From assembly GCA_903835235.1 (NCBI GenBank), contig CAILMF010000026.1, positions 124,001 through 188,000 of the forward strand: a stretch of 64,000 bases of DNA, given 5' to 3'. The notes below the pieces were generated by a model. The model saw nothing but the letters and a program-made list of their open reading frames with translations, searched no databases and was not told the DNA's origin. Numbering within the stretch: the stretch's first letter is position 1; every line of letters begins with the position of its first letter. The DNA is from an uncultured Rhodospirillales bacterium. Lineage in GTDB: Bacteria; Pseudomonadota; Alphaproteobacteria; Acetobacterales; Acetobacteraceae. Both the position numbers and the translations under genes were made by a program. Below, in pieces: positions 36,654-46,589 of the stretch.

Positions 36654-36843
36654 GCCGCTGGGGTCCGTCAGGCGCCAACAGCAGCGCCTGGGCGATTCCG
36701 CCTGCCACGATCACACGCCAGCGGTAACCCGGCCTGGGCCCACGACGAAAACTGGTCACTCGCCCAAGTCAACGGCACGCAGCCGCTTGCCCCCGGTTAA
36801 TATCCGAGTGTACAGGTTGGTCGTTGATCCCACAGGCCGTCGC

Positions 36844-38052
36844 ATGCCCTTCGCCGTCGCTGAATCCTCCACTACTGCCGCCGCGGCGCCCCGCATGAAC
36901 GGATTCGTGGCGCTGTGCGGCAGCGCCCGTTGGGCTTCCCGCCTGACCGACCTGGCCGCCCGCACCCAGGACACTTCCCTGCAATCCCGCGCCGCGCAGC
37001 ACCGCCACGCGCTGGAGCTCACCCTGGACCGCCTGGCCGAGCCCGGCGCCGCCCATCGCACCAGCCTGGCCGAACAGCGCATCGCCGGCTTCGCCCAGGA
37101 AGCCGTGCGCCTGGCCGCCAGGCTGCCCGCCGGCCCGCGCGCCCGGCTGCGGGACCGCCTGCTGGCCGGCCTGACCGGCGACGCCACGCTGATCCCGACC
37201 TTCCACCTGCTGCGCACCGCCGCCTGCCTGCGCAGCCAGGGCTTCCAGGTGCGCTTCACCGGCCTGGCGGACGATCTGCCGCAGGACCTGCTGGTGGAGC
37301 GCGACGGCGTCGAGGCCGAGGTTGTCTGCGAAACCATCTCGGCCGAGGAGGGCCGCCAGGTCCATCGCGGCGACTGGTTCGCCCTGGTGGACGCCATCAA
37401 CCCGGAATTGCAGACCTGGCTGGCCGCCCACCCCGGCCGCTACCTGCTGAAGGTGACGCTGCCTGAAGGGCTGGCCGGCGCCGACCAGGCCGCCGACCTG
37501 CAAACCCGCATCAGCACCCTGCTGGCCGAGGAAAAGCGCCAGGACATCTGCGCCCAGGCGGTGCTGAAGCTGGACCCGCTGGTCCTCGCCGGCGCCCAGG
37601 CCGCGGACCGCCTGCCCGCCCGGCTGCGCGCCGCCTTCGGGCCGGAAGCCCACCTGGCCGTCACCGCCACCGCCGGCAGCGTCTTCGTCATGGCCGCCCG
37701 CGCCGGGCGGGAGAACGAGATCGCCAACGCCGTCGCCCGCCGCGCCGCGGAAGCCGCGACCACCCGCCTCTCCGGCCAGCGCCCCGGCATCCTGGCGCTG
37801 TTCATCGAGGATCTGGAGCGGGCGGAATGGCGTGGCCTGCGCGACAGCCTGGAGCTGGAAGGCGTGGTCCGCCGCTTCCTGACCACCCCGGCCGCCCGCC
37901 CGGTCGTCACCGTCTCCTGCACCACCCGATTCGAGATGCTGGGCGCCGCCCCGCCGGACGCGGTGGCCGAGGGCGCGCTGCGCTTCCGCAACCCCGCTCA
38001 CCCCGCAGCCAAGCTGGCCGCCCTGGCGCCGGCCATCCTCTCCTCGATGTGA
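36844..38052 (+). CDS. Conserved hypothetical protein, possible PD-(D/E)XK-like core
   Basis: 402 residues from the ATG giving MPFAVAES; MNGFVALC 17 codons later is an alternative. A helical N-terminal region (about 20-110, LEQR/AEP-rich) is followed by FHLLRTAACLRSQGFQVRFT, then DLPQDLLVERDGVEAEVVCE and RQVHRGDWFALVDAI. The D-L-L-V-x-x-x-x-x-E-A-E-V-x-C-E layout recalls degenerate nuclease-fold proteins that bind rather than cut DNA. I do not recognise a named family. It follows aroC after 190 bases. Confidence 0.65.
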   Translation: MPFAVAESSTTAAAAPRMNGFVALCGSARWASRLTDLAARTQDTSLQSRAAQHRHALELTLDRLAEPGAAHRTSLAEQRIAGFAQEAVRLAARLPAGPRARLRDRLLAGLTGDATLIPTFHLLRTAACLRSQGFQVRFTGLADDLPQDLLVERDGVEAEVVCETISAEEGRQVHRGDWFALVDAINPELQTWLAAHPGRYLLKVTLPEGLAGADQAADLQTRISTLLAEEKRQDICAQAVLKLDPLVLAGAQAADRLPARLRAAFGPEAHLAVTATAGSVFVMAARAGRENEIANAVARRAAEAATTRLSGQRPGILALFIEDLERAEWRGLRDSLELEGVVRRFLTTPAARPVVTVSCTTRFEMLGAAPPDAVAEGALRFRNPAHPAAKLAALAPAILSSM

Positions 38053-38158
38053 GCGGCAGCGGCGGGCGAAACCGCCGCAACCGTCTGGATTTCGCCACGT
38101 TTATGGACCCGAATGTCCCCGCTGCCGATCCGGAAGCGCGGGCCAAAGGGATGCCCCG

Positions 38159-38299
38159 ATGACTGAACTCGAATTCCAGACCAAGCTGGCCGAACTCGAC
38201 CGCCTGCTCAACGACCCCGACGTGCGGATGGACCCGAATCGCATCTGGACCCTGCTGGCCGAGATCAGCGCGCAGGAACTGCGCCAGGCGCAGCGTTAA
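38159..38299 (+). CDS. Small conserved-looking protein (46 residues)
   Basis: MTELEFQTKLAELDRLLNDP to AQR. The start overlaps the stop of a 19-codon frame (38103-38162, ATGGACCCG..., ATGA overlap), so it may be coupled to that tiny leader. It is acidic and fully helical in appearance (LDRLLNDPDV, IWTLLAEISAQEL). Similar short proteins in related bacteria are sometimes mislabelled as release-factor fragments. AAGGG lies about 11 bases upstream. Function unknown. Confidence 0.55.
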   Translation: MTELEFQTKLAELDRLLNDPDVRMDPNRIWTLLAEISAQELRQAQR

Positions 38300-38339
38300 G
38301 GCCAGACAGGCGCGGACCGAAGCGCCTGGCAGGCTCCCG

Positions 38340-38362
38340 TCGCCGGTTCACGCCACCGGCGA
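38340..38362. terminator. Hairpin beyond the end of tlyA
   Basis: TCGCCGGT, 7-base loop, ACCGGCGA, 11 bases past the tlyA stop on the minus strand. Perfect 8-bp stem but no U-tract; possible terminator of the xseB-ispA-dxs-tlyA operon. Confidence 0.35.
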
Positions 38363-38372
38363 GGATGGCACT

Positions 38373-39110
38373 CTAACCCGCCTTCCGCGCCGCGATCAGA
38401 AATTCTCGGTTGCCTTCCGGCCCCAGGATCGGGCTGGCCTCTATCCCCAGCACTTCCCAGCCCGGCAGCGCTGCCCACCAGGCGCGCATCCGCTCGCACA
38501 CCGCGCGATGCACGTTGGCATCCCGGACAACACCGCCCTTGGCCACCGCCGGCCCCACCTCGAATTGCGGTTTTATCAGTGAAACCGCCCAGGCGCCTGG
38601 CGCACACAGCTTCAGCGGCATATCCAGCACCATCTGCATGCCGATGAAGCTGGCATCGCAGACCAACGCCCCCACCGGCTCCGGCACCGTCGAGGCATCC
38701 AGGTAGCGGGCGTTGACCTTTTCCTTCACCACCACCTGCGGGTGGTTGCGCAGCTTCCAGGCCAGCTGGCCATGGCCGACATCCACGGCATAGACCTTGG
38801 CCGCGCCCTCGTGCAGCAGCACATCTGTAAACCCACCCGTCGAAGCGCCCACGTCCAGGCAAACCAGGCCGGCCGGCGACAGGCAAAAATGCGCCAGCCC
38901 ATGCGCCAGCTTCACCCCGCCGCGGGAAACCCAGGGATGGTCCTGGCCGCGCACCTCCAGCGCAATGTCCAGCGCCACCGACGTGCCCGGCTTGTCCATG
39001 CGCTGCTCGCCGGAGAATACCTTCCCGGCCAGGATCAGCGCCTGGGCGCGCGTGCGGCTTTCCGCCAGCCCGCGGTCGACCATCATCTGGTCGACCCGTT
39101 GCTTGGCCAA
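38373..39110 (-). CDS. tlyA: TlyA family rRNA 2'-O-methyltransferase
   Basis: 245 residues. An N-terminal S4 RNA-binding domain (KQRVDQMMVDRGLAESRTRA) is followed by an FtsJ-like methyltransferase: SAM-binding LDVGASTGGFTDVLL, YAVDVGHGQLAWKL, and catalytic-region LIKPQFEVGPAVAKGGVVRD. The family methylates 16S/23S rRNA riboses, and in mycobacteria is linked to capreomycin sensitivity. It starts 4 bases after dxs, completing the classical xseB-ispA-dxs-tlyA order. Confidence 0.93.
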   Translation of the reverse strand: MAKQRVDQMMVDRGLAESRTRAQALILAGKVFSGEQRMDKPGTSVALDIALEVRGQDHPWVSRGGVKLAHGLAHFCLSPAGLVCLDVGASTGGFTDVLLHEGAAKVYAVDVGHGQLAWKLRNHPQVVVKEKVNARYLDASTVPEPVGALVCDASFIGMQMVLDMPLKLCAPGAWAVSLIKPQFEVGPAVAKGGVVRDANVHRAVCERMRAWWAALPGWEVLGIEASPILGPEGNREFLIAARKAG

Positions 39111-39114
39111 GGCG

Positions 39115-41039
39115 TCAGGCTCGCGCGGGCAGCGCCAGCGCGTCCACGCCCAGGGCCTGCAAGGCGGTCTCGACGATATGCTGCGCGTTCAGCCGCGCCT
39201 CGTCGTACTGCTTCTTCGGGTTGTCGTGGTCGATATAGCTGTCCGGCATGCACATCGGCCGGAACTTCAGCCCGCCATCCAGCAGGCCGCGCCACGCCAA
39301 ATGATGCGCCACGAAGCTGCCATAGCCGCCCACCGAGCCTTCCTCGATGGTGATCAGCACCTGGTGCTCCCGCGCCAGTCGCTCGGTCAGCTGGGCATCC
39401 AGCGGCTTGGCGAAGCGCGCATCGGCCACCGTGGTGGAAAGCCCGCGGGCCTCCAGCGCCTCGGCCGCCTTCAGTGCCTCGGCCAGCCGGGTGCCGTAGC
39501 TGAGGATGGCGACCTTGGTCCCCTCCTTCACCACGCGCCCCTTGCCGATCTCCAGCACGGTGCCGCGCTTCGGCAATTCCAGCCCCAGGCCCTCGCCACG
39601 CGGGTAGCGGAAGCCGATCGGGCCTTCGTCATAGGCCGCCGCGGTGGCGACCATGTGCATCAGCTCCAGCTCATCGGCGGCGGCGCACAGCACCATGTTG
39701 GGCAGGCAGCCCAGATAGGCGATGTCGAAGCTGCCGGCATGGGTCGCGCCATCCGCCCCCACCAGGCCGGCGCGGTCCATGCCGAAGCGCACCGGCAGCT
39801 TCTGCAAGGCCACGTCATGCATCACCTGGTCATAGGCGCGCTGCAGGAAGGTGGAATAGATCGCGCAGAACGGCTTGAACCCCTCGGTCGCCAGCCCGGC
39901 GGCGAAGGTCACGGCGTGCTGCTCGGCAATGCCCACGTCGAAGCTGCGGGTCGGGAACTTCTTGGCGAAGGCATCCAGCCCGGTGCCGGACGGCATCGCG
40001 GCGTTGATCGCGCAGATCCGGTCGTCCAGCTCGGCCTCGGCCACCAGGGCGTTGCTGAACACCTTGGTGTAGCTCGGCGGCCCCGGCGGCGCTTTTACTT
40101 GTTCACCGGTGACGACGTTGAACTTGACCACGCCGTGGTACTTGTCGGCGCTGGCCTCGGCGGGGGCATAGCCCTTGCCCTTCTGGGTCACGGCATGGAC
40201 CAGGATCGGCCCCTGATGGTCGGTGTCGCGGATGTTGCGCAGCACCGGCAGCAGGGTGTCCAGGTCGTGCCCATCGATCGGGCCGACGTAGTAGAAGCCG
40301 AGTTCCTCGAACAAGGTCCCGCCGGTCAGCAGGCCGCGGGCAAATTCGTCGGCCCGCTTGGCGGCGCGCTCCAGCGGTGCCGGGAAGCGCTTGGCCAGCC
40401 GCGCCATCAGGTCGCGCAGGTTCAGGAAGGGCCGGCTGGAAATGGTGCGCGACAGGTAGTTGCTCATCGCGCCCACCGGCGGCGCGATGGACATGTCGTT
40501 GTCGTTCAGCACCACGATCAGCTTGGACTTGGCGGCGCCGGCATTGTTCATGGCCTCATAGGCCATGCCCGCGCTCATCGCGCCGTCGCCGATCACGCTG
40601 ATCACGTGGCGCTCGGTCTCGCCCTTCAGGTCCTGGCCAATCGCCATGCCCAGCCCGGCACTGATGGACGTGCTGGAATGCGCCGCGCCGAAGGGGTCGT
40701 ACTCGCTCTCGCTGCGCTTGGTGAAGCCCGACAGGCCGCCGCCCTGGCGGATGGTGCGCATGCGGTCGCGCCGCCCGGTCAGGATCTTGTGCGGATAGGC
40801 CTGGTGGCCGACATCCCAGATCAGCCGGTCGGAGGGTGTATCGAACACCGAATGGATGGCGACGGTCAGTTCCACCACGCCCAGCGAGGCACCCAGATGC
40901 CCGCCGGTGGCGCTGACCGCGTCGATGGTCTCGGCCCGCAACTCATCGGCCAGCTGCTTCAGCTGGTCATTCGACAGGTTGCGCATGTCGGACGGGAACT
41001 TGACCCGGTCGAGCAGCGGCGTGTGGGGGGCAGGAGACA

Positions 41040-41040
<1 letters not shown>
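39115..41040 (-). CDS. dxs: 1-deoxy-D-xylulose-5-phosphate synthase
   Basis: 641 residues, normal length. ThDP motifs [20 protein letters not shown] and [15 protein letters not shown], substrate-binding [17 protein letters not shown] and [18 protein letters not shown], and transketolase-like [20 protein letters not shown] are all present. It condenses pyruvate and glyceraldehyde 3-phosphate, the first step of the MEP isoprenoid pathway. The ATG overlaps the ispA stop by one base (TGATG). Confidence 0.97.
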
Positions 41041-41957
<917 letters not shown>

Positions 41958-41963
41958 CCTGTC

Positions 41964-42230
41964 CTACTCGACATCTCGCAGGCTGACGCCACCGGTCCCG
42001 GAGGTGGTGACGATGGCCTGCACCTTGGCTTCTGCCTCGGCCAACAGCTTTTCGCAGCGTTGGCGGAGTGCCACCCCCCGCTCATAGCTCTCGATCGCGG
42101 TGGCCAGGCTGCCCTGACCACCTTCCAGCGACCTGACGATCCGTTCAAGTTCCTCCAGCGCCGCCTCGAAGGTCAGCATCTCCACCCCGGATACGGTCGG
42201 CGTGGCCTGTTGGCCAGCGGCCTGCGGCAT
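41964..42230 (-). CDS. xseB: Exodeoxyribonuclease VII small subunit
   Basis: 88 residues. LTFEAALEELERIVRSLEGG, LATAIESYERGVALRQRCEK and LLAEAEAKVQAI match the XseB helical hairpin. The ATG is preceded by AGGGGGACTTCC. It forms the ExoVII complex with XseA, which degrades single-stranded DNA. First gene of the minus-strand isoprenoid operon here. Confidence 0.93.
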   Translation of the reverse strand: MPQAAGQQATPTVSGVEMLTFEAALEELERIVRSLEGGQGSLATAIESYERGVALRQRCEKLLAEAEAKVQAIVTTSGTGGVSLRDVE

Positions 42231-42461
42231 GGAAGTCCCCCTGATGGCGAAGCGGATAGCGCAAGTCTGAAGGAGAAGTATACGCCCCTGCCCCGCTTGG
42301 CAAAGCACCGGCGACGAGGGGGTGCTACCGAAAAGACACAGGCGTTTCCGAAACGCCACAGTTGAGCCGGTAAACCGTCTCGCGGTTGCGCCGCGCCCGG
42401 CCGTAACGCCATGGCCCCCGCCGCCGAACCCAGGACAAGGACCCGACAAAGGAAACATCCC

Positions 42462-43010
42462 ATGCGCCGAAGCCTGTTCGCCCTTGCCCTGCTGCCCGTG
42501 CTCGGCGCCGCCGCCATTCCCTTCGCCCTGGCGCAACGCCCCTATACCCCGGGGCCGGAGAACATCACCCTGCCGCAGGGCTGGGAGACGCGCTTCCTGC
42601 GCTTCGCCACGCTGGACAATCCGCAGCGCAAGATCATCCGCAACTTCTACGTCAACCCCGAGGCCTTCGCCGCCGCCCGCCCGGGGCAGCCGCTGCCGGG
42701 GGGCACGCTGATCATCCTGGCCGACCAGAAGGCGCGCCTGGCGCCGGACGGCACCCCGCTGCTGGACCAGCAGGGCCGCTTCATCCCCGAACCCGGCTGG
42801 GTGCAGATCGGCGCCCAGGAACGCCAGCCCGGCTGGGGCGTGGGCTATGGGCCGGAAAAGCGCAACGGGGAGTGGGAATACGCCCGCTTCAACGGCGACG
42901 GCAGCCGCAACAACGGCCCGGTAGAGGCCTGCTTCACCTGCCACCTGCAGACCCGCGCGCAGCAGGACTTCGCCTTCAACTTCTGGGACTATGTCCAGGC
43001 GCGGAAGTAG
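42462..43010 (+). CDS. Cytochrome P460 family protein
   Basis: 182 residues. A signal peptide (MRRSLFALALLPVLGAAAIP, FALAQ) directs it to the periplasm. One heme-c motif, CFTCH, lies near the C-terminus within GPVEACFTCHLQTRAQQDFA, and LPQGWETRFLRFATLDNPQR begins the P460 fold. P460 proteins carry a c-type heme cross-linked to a Lys and act on hydroxylamine or NO; many homologues are of unknown role. The gene lies opposite to its neighbours, between the HDAC and xseB genes. Confidence 0.87.
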   Translation: MRRSLFALALLPVLGAAAIPFALAQRPYTPGPENITLPQGWETRFLRFATLDNPQRKIIRNFYVNPEAFAAARPGQPLPGGTLIILADQKARLAPDGTPLLDQQGRFIPEPGWVQIGAQERQPGWGVGYGPEKRNGEWEYARFNGDGSRNNGPVEACFTCHLQTRAQQDFAFNFWDYVQARK

Positions 43011-43012
43011 CC

Positions 43013-43942
43013 TCAGGCCCGCATCAGGGCCCGCACATGGGCGGCGGTGGACAGCGCCAGCGCCTCCAGGTCGTAGCCACCTTCCAGCAGGCTGACGACC
43101 TTGCCGCCACAGTGCCGCTCGGCCACCGCGCAGAGCTGTTCCGTCAGCCAGGCAAAGTCCGCCTCCCGCACCCGCAGCTGGGCCAGGGGGTCGCGGGCAT
43201 GGGCGTCGAAGCCGGCGGAGATGACGACCAGGCCGGGGGCGAAGGCGTCGAGCGCCGGGATGATCTCGCCCTGCCAGGCTTCCCGGAAGGCGGCGCCATC
43301 CGCCCCCGGCGGCAGGGGCGCGTTGACCACATTGCCGATGCCGGTCTCGTACCGGTCCCCGGTGCCGGGGTAGAGCGGGAATTGGTGGGTGCTGCCGTAG
43401 AAGATGCTGGCGTCTTCCTTCACGCAGGCCTGGGTGCCGTTGCCGTGATGGACGTCGAAATCCAGGATCGCGACCCGGGCCACCCCGTGCGCCTGCTGGG
43501 CATGGCGGGCGGCGATGACGGCGTTGGCAAACAAGCAAAAACCCATGGGGGTGCCTGGTTCCGCATGGTGGCCGGGCGGGCGCACGGCGCAGAAGGCGCG
43601 GCGCACTTCTTCCTTGCAGACCGCGTCCACCGCGGCCACCCCGGCGCCGGCGGCGCGCAGCGCGGCCTCGGCGCTGCCATGGCTCATCACCGTGTCGCCA
43701 TCCAGGGCCAGGGTTTCCCCCTCGGCCGGGCGCACCGCCAGGATGGCGTCCACGTAGTGGCGGGGATGGGCAAGGGTCAGTTGCTCCGGCGTGGCCTGCG
43801 GGGCCTCGTCGCGGAGGAGGTCCGCGAATTCCTCGGTATCCAGGGCCTTGAGCACGGCGCGCAGGCGGTCCGGGCATTCCGGGTGATGGTCCCCGGGTTC
43901 GTGCAGCAGGCAGGCGCGGTGGGTCAGCAGCAGGGTGCTCAT
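43013..43942 (-). CDS. Histone deacetylase family protein (AcuC/acetylpolyamine amidohydrolase-like)
   Basis: 309 residues. Zinc hydrolase motifs are complete: FCAVRPPGHHAEPGTPMGFC, LDFDVHHGNGT, YPGTGDRYETG, VISAGFDAHARDPLAQL, and VSLLEGGYDLEAL. Bacterial members remove acetyl from polyamines or from protein lysines such as acetyl-CoA synthetase. Its start overlaps the stop of the TusA-like gene (ATGA), so the two are co-translated. Confidence 0.93.
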   Translation of the reverse strand: MSTLLLTHRACLLHEPGDHHPECPDRLRAVLKALDTEEFADLLRDEAPQATPEQLTLAHPRHYVDAILAVRPAEGETLALDGDTVMSHGSAEAALRAAGAGVAAVDAVCKEEVRRAFCAVRPPGHHAEPGTPMGFCLFANAVIAARHAQQAHGVARVAILDFDVHHGNGTQACVKEDASIFYGSTHQFPLYPGTGDRYETGIGNVVNAPLPPGADGAAFREAWQGEIIPALDAFAPGLVVISAGFDAHARDPLAQLRVREADFAWLTEQLCAVAERHCGGKVVSLLEGGYDLEALALSTAAHVRALMRA

Positions 43943-44175
43943 GCTGCGGCCCGCTTGCGCAGGGTGTAGCGGTAGACAGCGCCTTCCTGGGTGGCGGCCA
44001 CCAGTTCATGGCCGGTTTCCGTGCAGAAGGCGCGGAAATCCGCCTGGGTGGCGGGGTCCGTGGCGAGGACGGTCAACTCCGCACCGGGGGGCAGGCCGCG
44101 CAGGGCCTTGTTGGCCTTCAGCACGGGCAGCGGGCAGCTGAGGCCTTGGACGTCGAGGAGGGTGTCTGGCATCAC
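43939..44175 (-). CDS. TusA/SirA-like sulfurtransferase
   Basis: 78 residues, the size of TusA. DVQGLSCPLPVLKANKAL has the catalytic Cys14 in the CPxP motif, and GAELTVLATDPATQADF is the second signature. It carries persulfide sulfur in thiolation or other sulfur-relay reactions. It lies upstream of and overlaps the HDAC gene by four bases. Confidence 0.9.
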   Translation of the reverse strand: MMPDTLLDVQGLSCPLPVLKANKALRGLPPGAELTVLATDPATQADFRAFCTETGHELVAATQEGAVYRYTLRKRAAA

Positions 44176-44226
44176 CGGAGTCCAGCACCGCGGCGGCGCT
44201 GGGGCAAGGGTTGGGTGGAGGCGGCG

Positions 44227-45126
44227 ATGCGGCTGGGCGTGGACCTGGGGGGCACCAAGACCGAGATCGTGGCGCTGGGGGAGGCGGGCCAGGTGCTGCT
44301 GCGGCGGCGGGTGGCGACTCCGCCGGCCTATGCGGGCGTGGTGCGGGCGATTGCCGGGCTGGTGGCCGCGGCCGAGGCGGAGCTTGGCGAGGGGGGCTCG
44401 GTGGGGGTGGGGATTCCCGGCAGCATTTCACCTGCCACCGGGCTGGTGCGGGGGGCGAATTCCACCTGGCTGAATGGCGGGCGGCTGGATGAGGACCTGG
44501 CCGCCGCGCTGGGGCGGCCGGTGCGGCTTTCCAACGATGCCAATTGCCTGGCGATGAGCGAGGCGGCCGATGGCGCCGGGGCCGGGTATGGATGCGTGTT
44601 CGCGGTGATTCTGGGCACCGGGGTTGGCGCGGGCATTGTCCGCGACGGGCGGATTGTGGAGGGGCGCAACCGGGTGGCGGGGGAGTGGGGGCATAACCCG
44701 CTGCCCTGGATGACCGCGGCGGAGTTTCCCGGGCCGGCCTGCTGGTGCGGCAAGCGGGGGTGTATCGAGACCTTTCTATGTGGGCCGGCCTTGGCGGCCG
44801 AGGCGGATGGGCCGGCGGCGCAAGCTGAGGGCCGCGCGCCTTCGCGCGACGCCAGCGGCTTGCCGGGGCGGGCGGATGCCGCGGCGGTGGGCGCCCTGGC
44901 GCGGCATGCCGAGCGGCTGGCGCGGGCCCTGGCGCATGTGGTGAATCTGCTGGACCCCGATTGCATCGTGCTGGGCGGCGGGCTTTCCAACATGGCGCAC
45001 CTGTATGAGGTGGTGCCGGGGATGATGGCGCGCTGGGTATTTTCCGACAGTGTGACCACGCCGCTGCTGCGGGCCGCGCATGGCGACAGCTCCGGCGTAT
45101 TTGGCGCCGCGCGGTTGTGGGATTGA
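44227..45126 (+). CDS. ROK family sugar kinase, fructokinase-like
   Basis: 299 residues from an ATG after GGTGGAGGCGGCG. ATP site GVDLGGTKTEIVALG, GVGIPGSISPATG, catalytic Asp in LSNDANCLAMSEA, ILGTGVGAGIV. The ROK zinc site is intact: GEWGHNPLPW then CWCGKRGCIETF. Short for the family but complete. It probably phosphorylates fructose, mannose or another hexose in the cytoplasm. The TusA-like gene lies divergently about 50 bases upstream. Confidence 0.92.
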   Translation: MRLGVDLGGTKTEIVALGEAGQVLLRRRVATPPAYAGVVRAIAGLVAAAEAELGEGGSVGVGIPGSISPATGLVRGANSTWLNGGRLDEDLAAALGRPVRLSNDANCLAMSEAADGAGAGYGCVFAVILGTGVGAGIVRDGRIVEGRNRVAGEWGHNPLPWMTAAEFPGPACWCGKRGCIETFLCGPALAAEADGPAAQAEGRAPSRDASGLPGRADAAAVGALARHAERLARALAHVVNLLDPDCIVLGGGLSNMAHLYEVVPGMMARWVFSDSVTTPLLRAAHGDSSGVFGAARLWD

Positions 45127-45147
45127 GGGCCGGGGCCAGGGCGGTTT

Positions 45148-45801
45148 TCATGGCGGGGCCAGGCAGGCGGGGACGTAGCGCCGGCCGCCGACCAGGAAAT
45201 GGAAGCTGCGGGCGGCCTTGAGGACCGAGGTGTCGTGGAATTTCCGGGCGGCGAGCCATTCCATGACCCGCTGCTGGACGATGGGCAGTAACGTATCGGA
45301 CAAATCCGGGTCGGGCAGCATCCAGTGCGGGCCTTTCAGCGCCGAAAGCAGGCCGAGGCGGCGGGCGAGGCGGATGGCGTAGGTGCCGACGATGCGGGTG
45401 GCGCGGCGCCAGGCGCGGCAGAGCCAATGGGTCAGGCGGCGCAGGACCGGCGGGCAGGTCTTCAGCGCGACGGCCTTCAGCAGCTCCGCCCAGGTGCCCT
45501 TGTGGACCCAGCGGCGGAACTGGCGATGCGCGGTGGCCCAGGGGCCCATTTCCGGCGGCAGGTGCTTCCAGGGGCCGTCATGGCAGGCGACCCAGAAGAT
45601 GGCGTCGAGCCGGGCGCGGATATCGAAGATGGGGCGGCCGCTGCCCTTGTGGACGAAGTAGGGCCAGAGGGCGCGGAGTTCCTCGTCCGAAAGGGGTTCC
45701 CAGGGGCGCGGGTTGGTGAGGCCGGGGCGGCGGAGGTTGGCCGGGTTGAAGGCCGGGAGGGTGGACCAGTGCGGGCGGGCGGCGGCTTGGTTGGGGGACA
45801 T
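45148..45801 (-). CDS. IS5-type transposase-like protein lacking the DDE catalytic domain
   Basis: 217 residues. The first 110 (PLSDEELRALWPYFVHKG, RPIFDIRARLDAIFWVAC, LPPEMGPWATAHRQFRRW) match the N-terminal DNA-binding domain of IS5-family transposases (DUF4096-like). The rest is Arg/Leu-rich with no visible DDE catalytic triad. It could be a truncated transposase or a domesticated DNA-binding protein. No inverted repeats were found around it. It borders the restriction-modification pair. Confidence 0.65.
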   Translation of the reverse strand: MSPNQAAARPHWSTLPAFNPANLRRPGLTNPRPWEPLSDEELRALWPYFVHKGSGRPIFDIRARLDAIFWVACHDGPWKHLPPEMGPWATAHRQFRRWVHKGTWAELLKAVALKTCPPVLRRLTHWLCRAWRRATRIVGTYAIRLARRLGLLSALKGPHWMLPDPDLSDTLLPIVQQRVMEWLAARKFHDTSVLKAARSFHFLVGGRRYVPACLAPP

Positions 45802-45905
45802 GCGGGGGTGGCCGGAGGGGGTGGGGTATGGGGAACATATAGGGAACTTTGGCGGATTGGAAGCGATTTCGTTTTGGCCCTGTCCAGACTCGTCACGGCA
45901 GCGCC

Positions 45906-46589
45906 ATGCTCGCAGACATGGCGACCGAGCACCTGATCCCCGCAGATATCCACGAGCGCTACCTGGTGAAGGAATGGCGCAACGCGACGGGCGTGCTGGC
46001 GACCGCCTGCCCGGCGCAGTGGCAGGAGATACTGGAGGTGCTGCGCGGGTTTACCTTGCTGCGGTCCGAGGTTGTGGTCGGCGGCGGCAACCGGTCACTG
46101 ATTTCACGCCGGATCGACGGTGCCTTCTACGCCAGGGGCTGGGTGGAGAAGGATTTCAACACTGCCATCACCATTGATCAGCAGACCTTTGATAGTCCGA
46201 CGCATGCGGTGGATTGCTTCAAGGACGGCGTGGCGCTGGAAGTGGAATGGAACAATAAGGACCCGTTCTTTGACCGGGACCTGAACAATTTCCGCCTACT
46301 GTTCGAGCTACGGGCGATTCAGGTGGGTGTGATCATCACTCGCGCCTGGGAATTGCAGTCGATCTTCCGCCGTTTGGGCAAGGGTGCCTCCTATGGCAGG
46401 GCAACCACTCACCACGAGAAATTATGGCCAAAGCTTGATGGTGGCGGGGGTGGCGGCTGCCCCGTGTTGACCTTCGCCATCCGGCCCGAGTTGTTCGTGG
46501 ATGATGGCGACGAGGCGCTTGCCGCGCTGCAAGCCAAGCAGGCTGCACAGAAAAATAAGGGCGCGGCTGCCGAGGATGACGAGGACTGA
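45906..46589 (+). CDS. BglII/BstYI-family type II restriction endonuclease
   Basis: 227 residues from ATG 45906; an in-frame TTG at 45849 and ATG at 45918 are alternatives. RRIDGAFYARGWVEKDF, then HAVDCFKDGVALEVEWNNKD, gives Asp103, Glu112 and Glu114 with the same spacing as the BglII catalytic set (Asp84, Glu93, Gln95). NNFRLLFELRAIQVGVIITR follows as in the family. Known relatives cut AGATCT or RGATCY, so a GATC-containing target is likely but unproven. The Asp/Glu-rich tail ends EDDED. Convergent and abutting an MT-A70 methyltransferase, which should be its partner. Lower GC than neighbours. Confidence 0.85.
   Translation: MLADMATEHLIPADIHERYLVKEWRNATGVLATACPAQWQEILEVLRGFTLLRSEVVVGGGNRSLISRRIDGAFYARGWVEKDFNTAITIDQQTFDSPTHAVDCFKDGVALEVEWNNKDPFFDRDLNNFRLLFELRAIQVGVIITRAWELQSIFRRLGKGASYGRATTHHEKLWPKLDGGGGGGCPVLTFAIRPELFVDDGDEALAALQAKQAAQKNKGAAAEDDED

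Noticed and set aside
45148-45801. Complete IS5 insertion sequence
   Set aside because: No terminal inverted repeats or target duplications were found and the DDE catalytic domain is missing.
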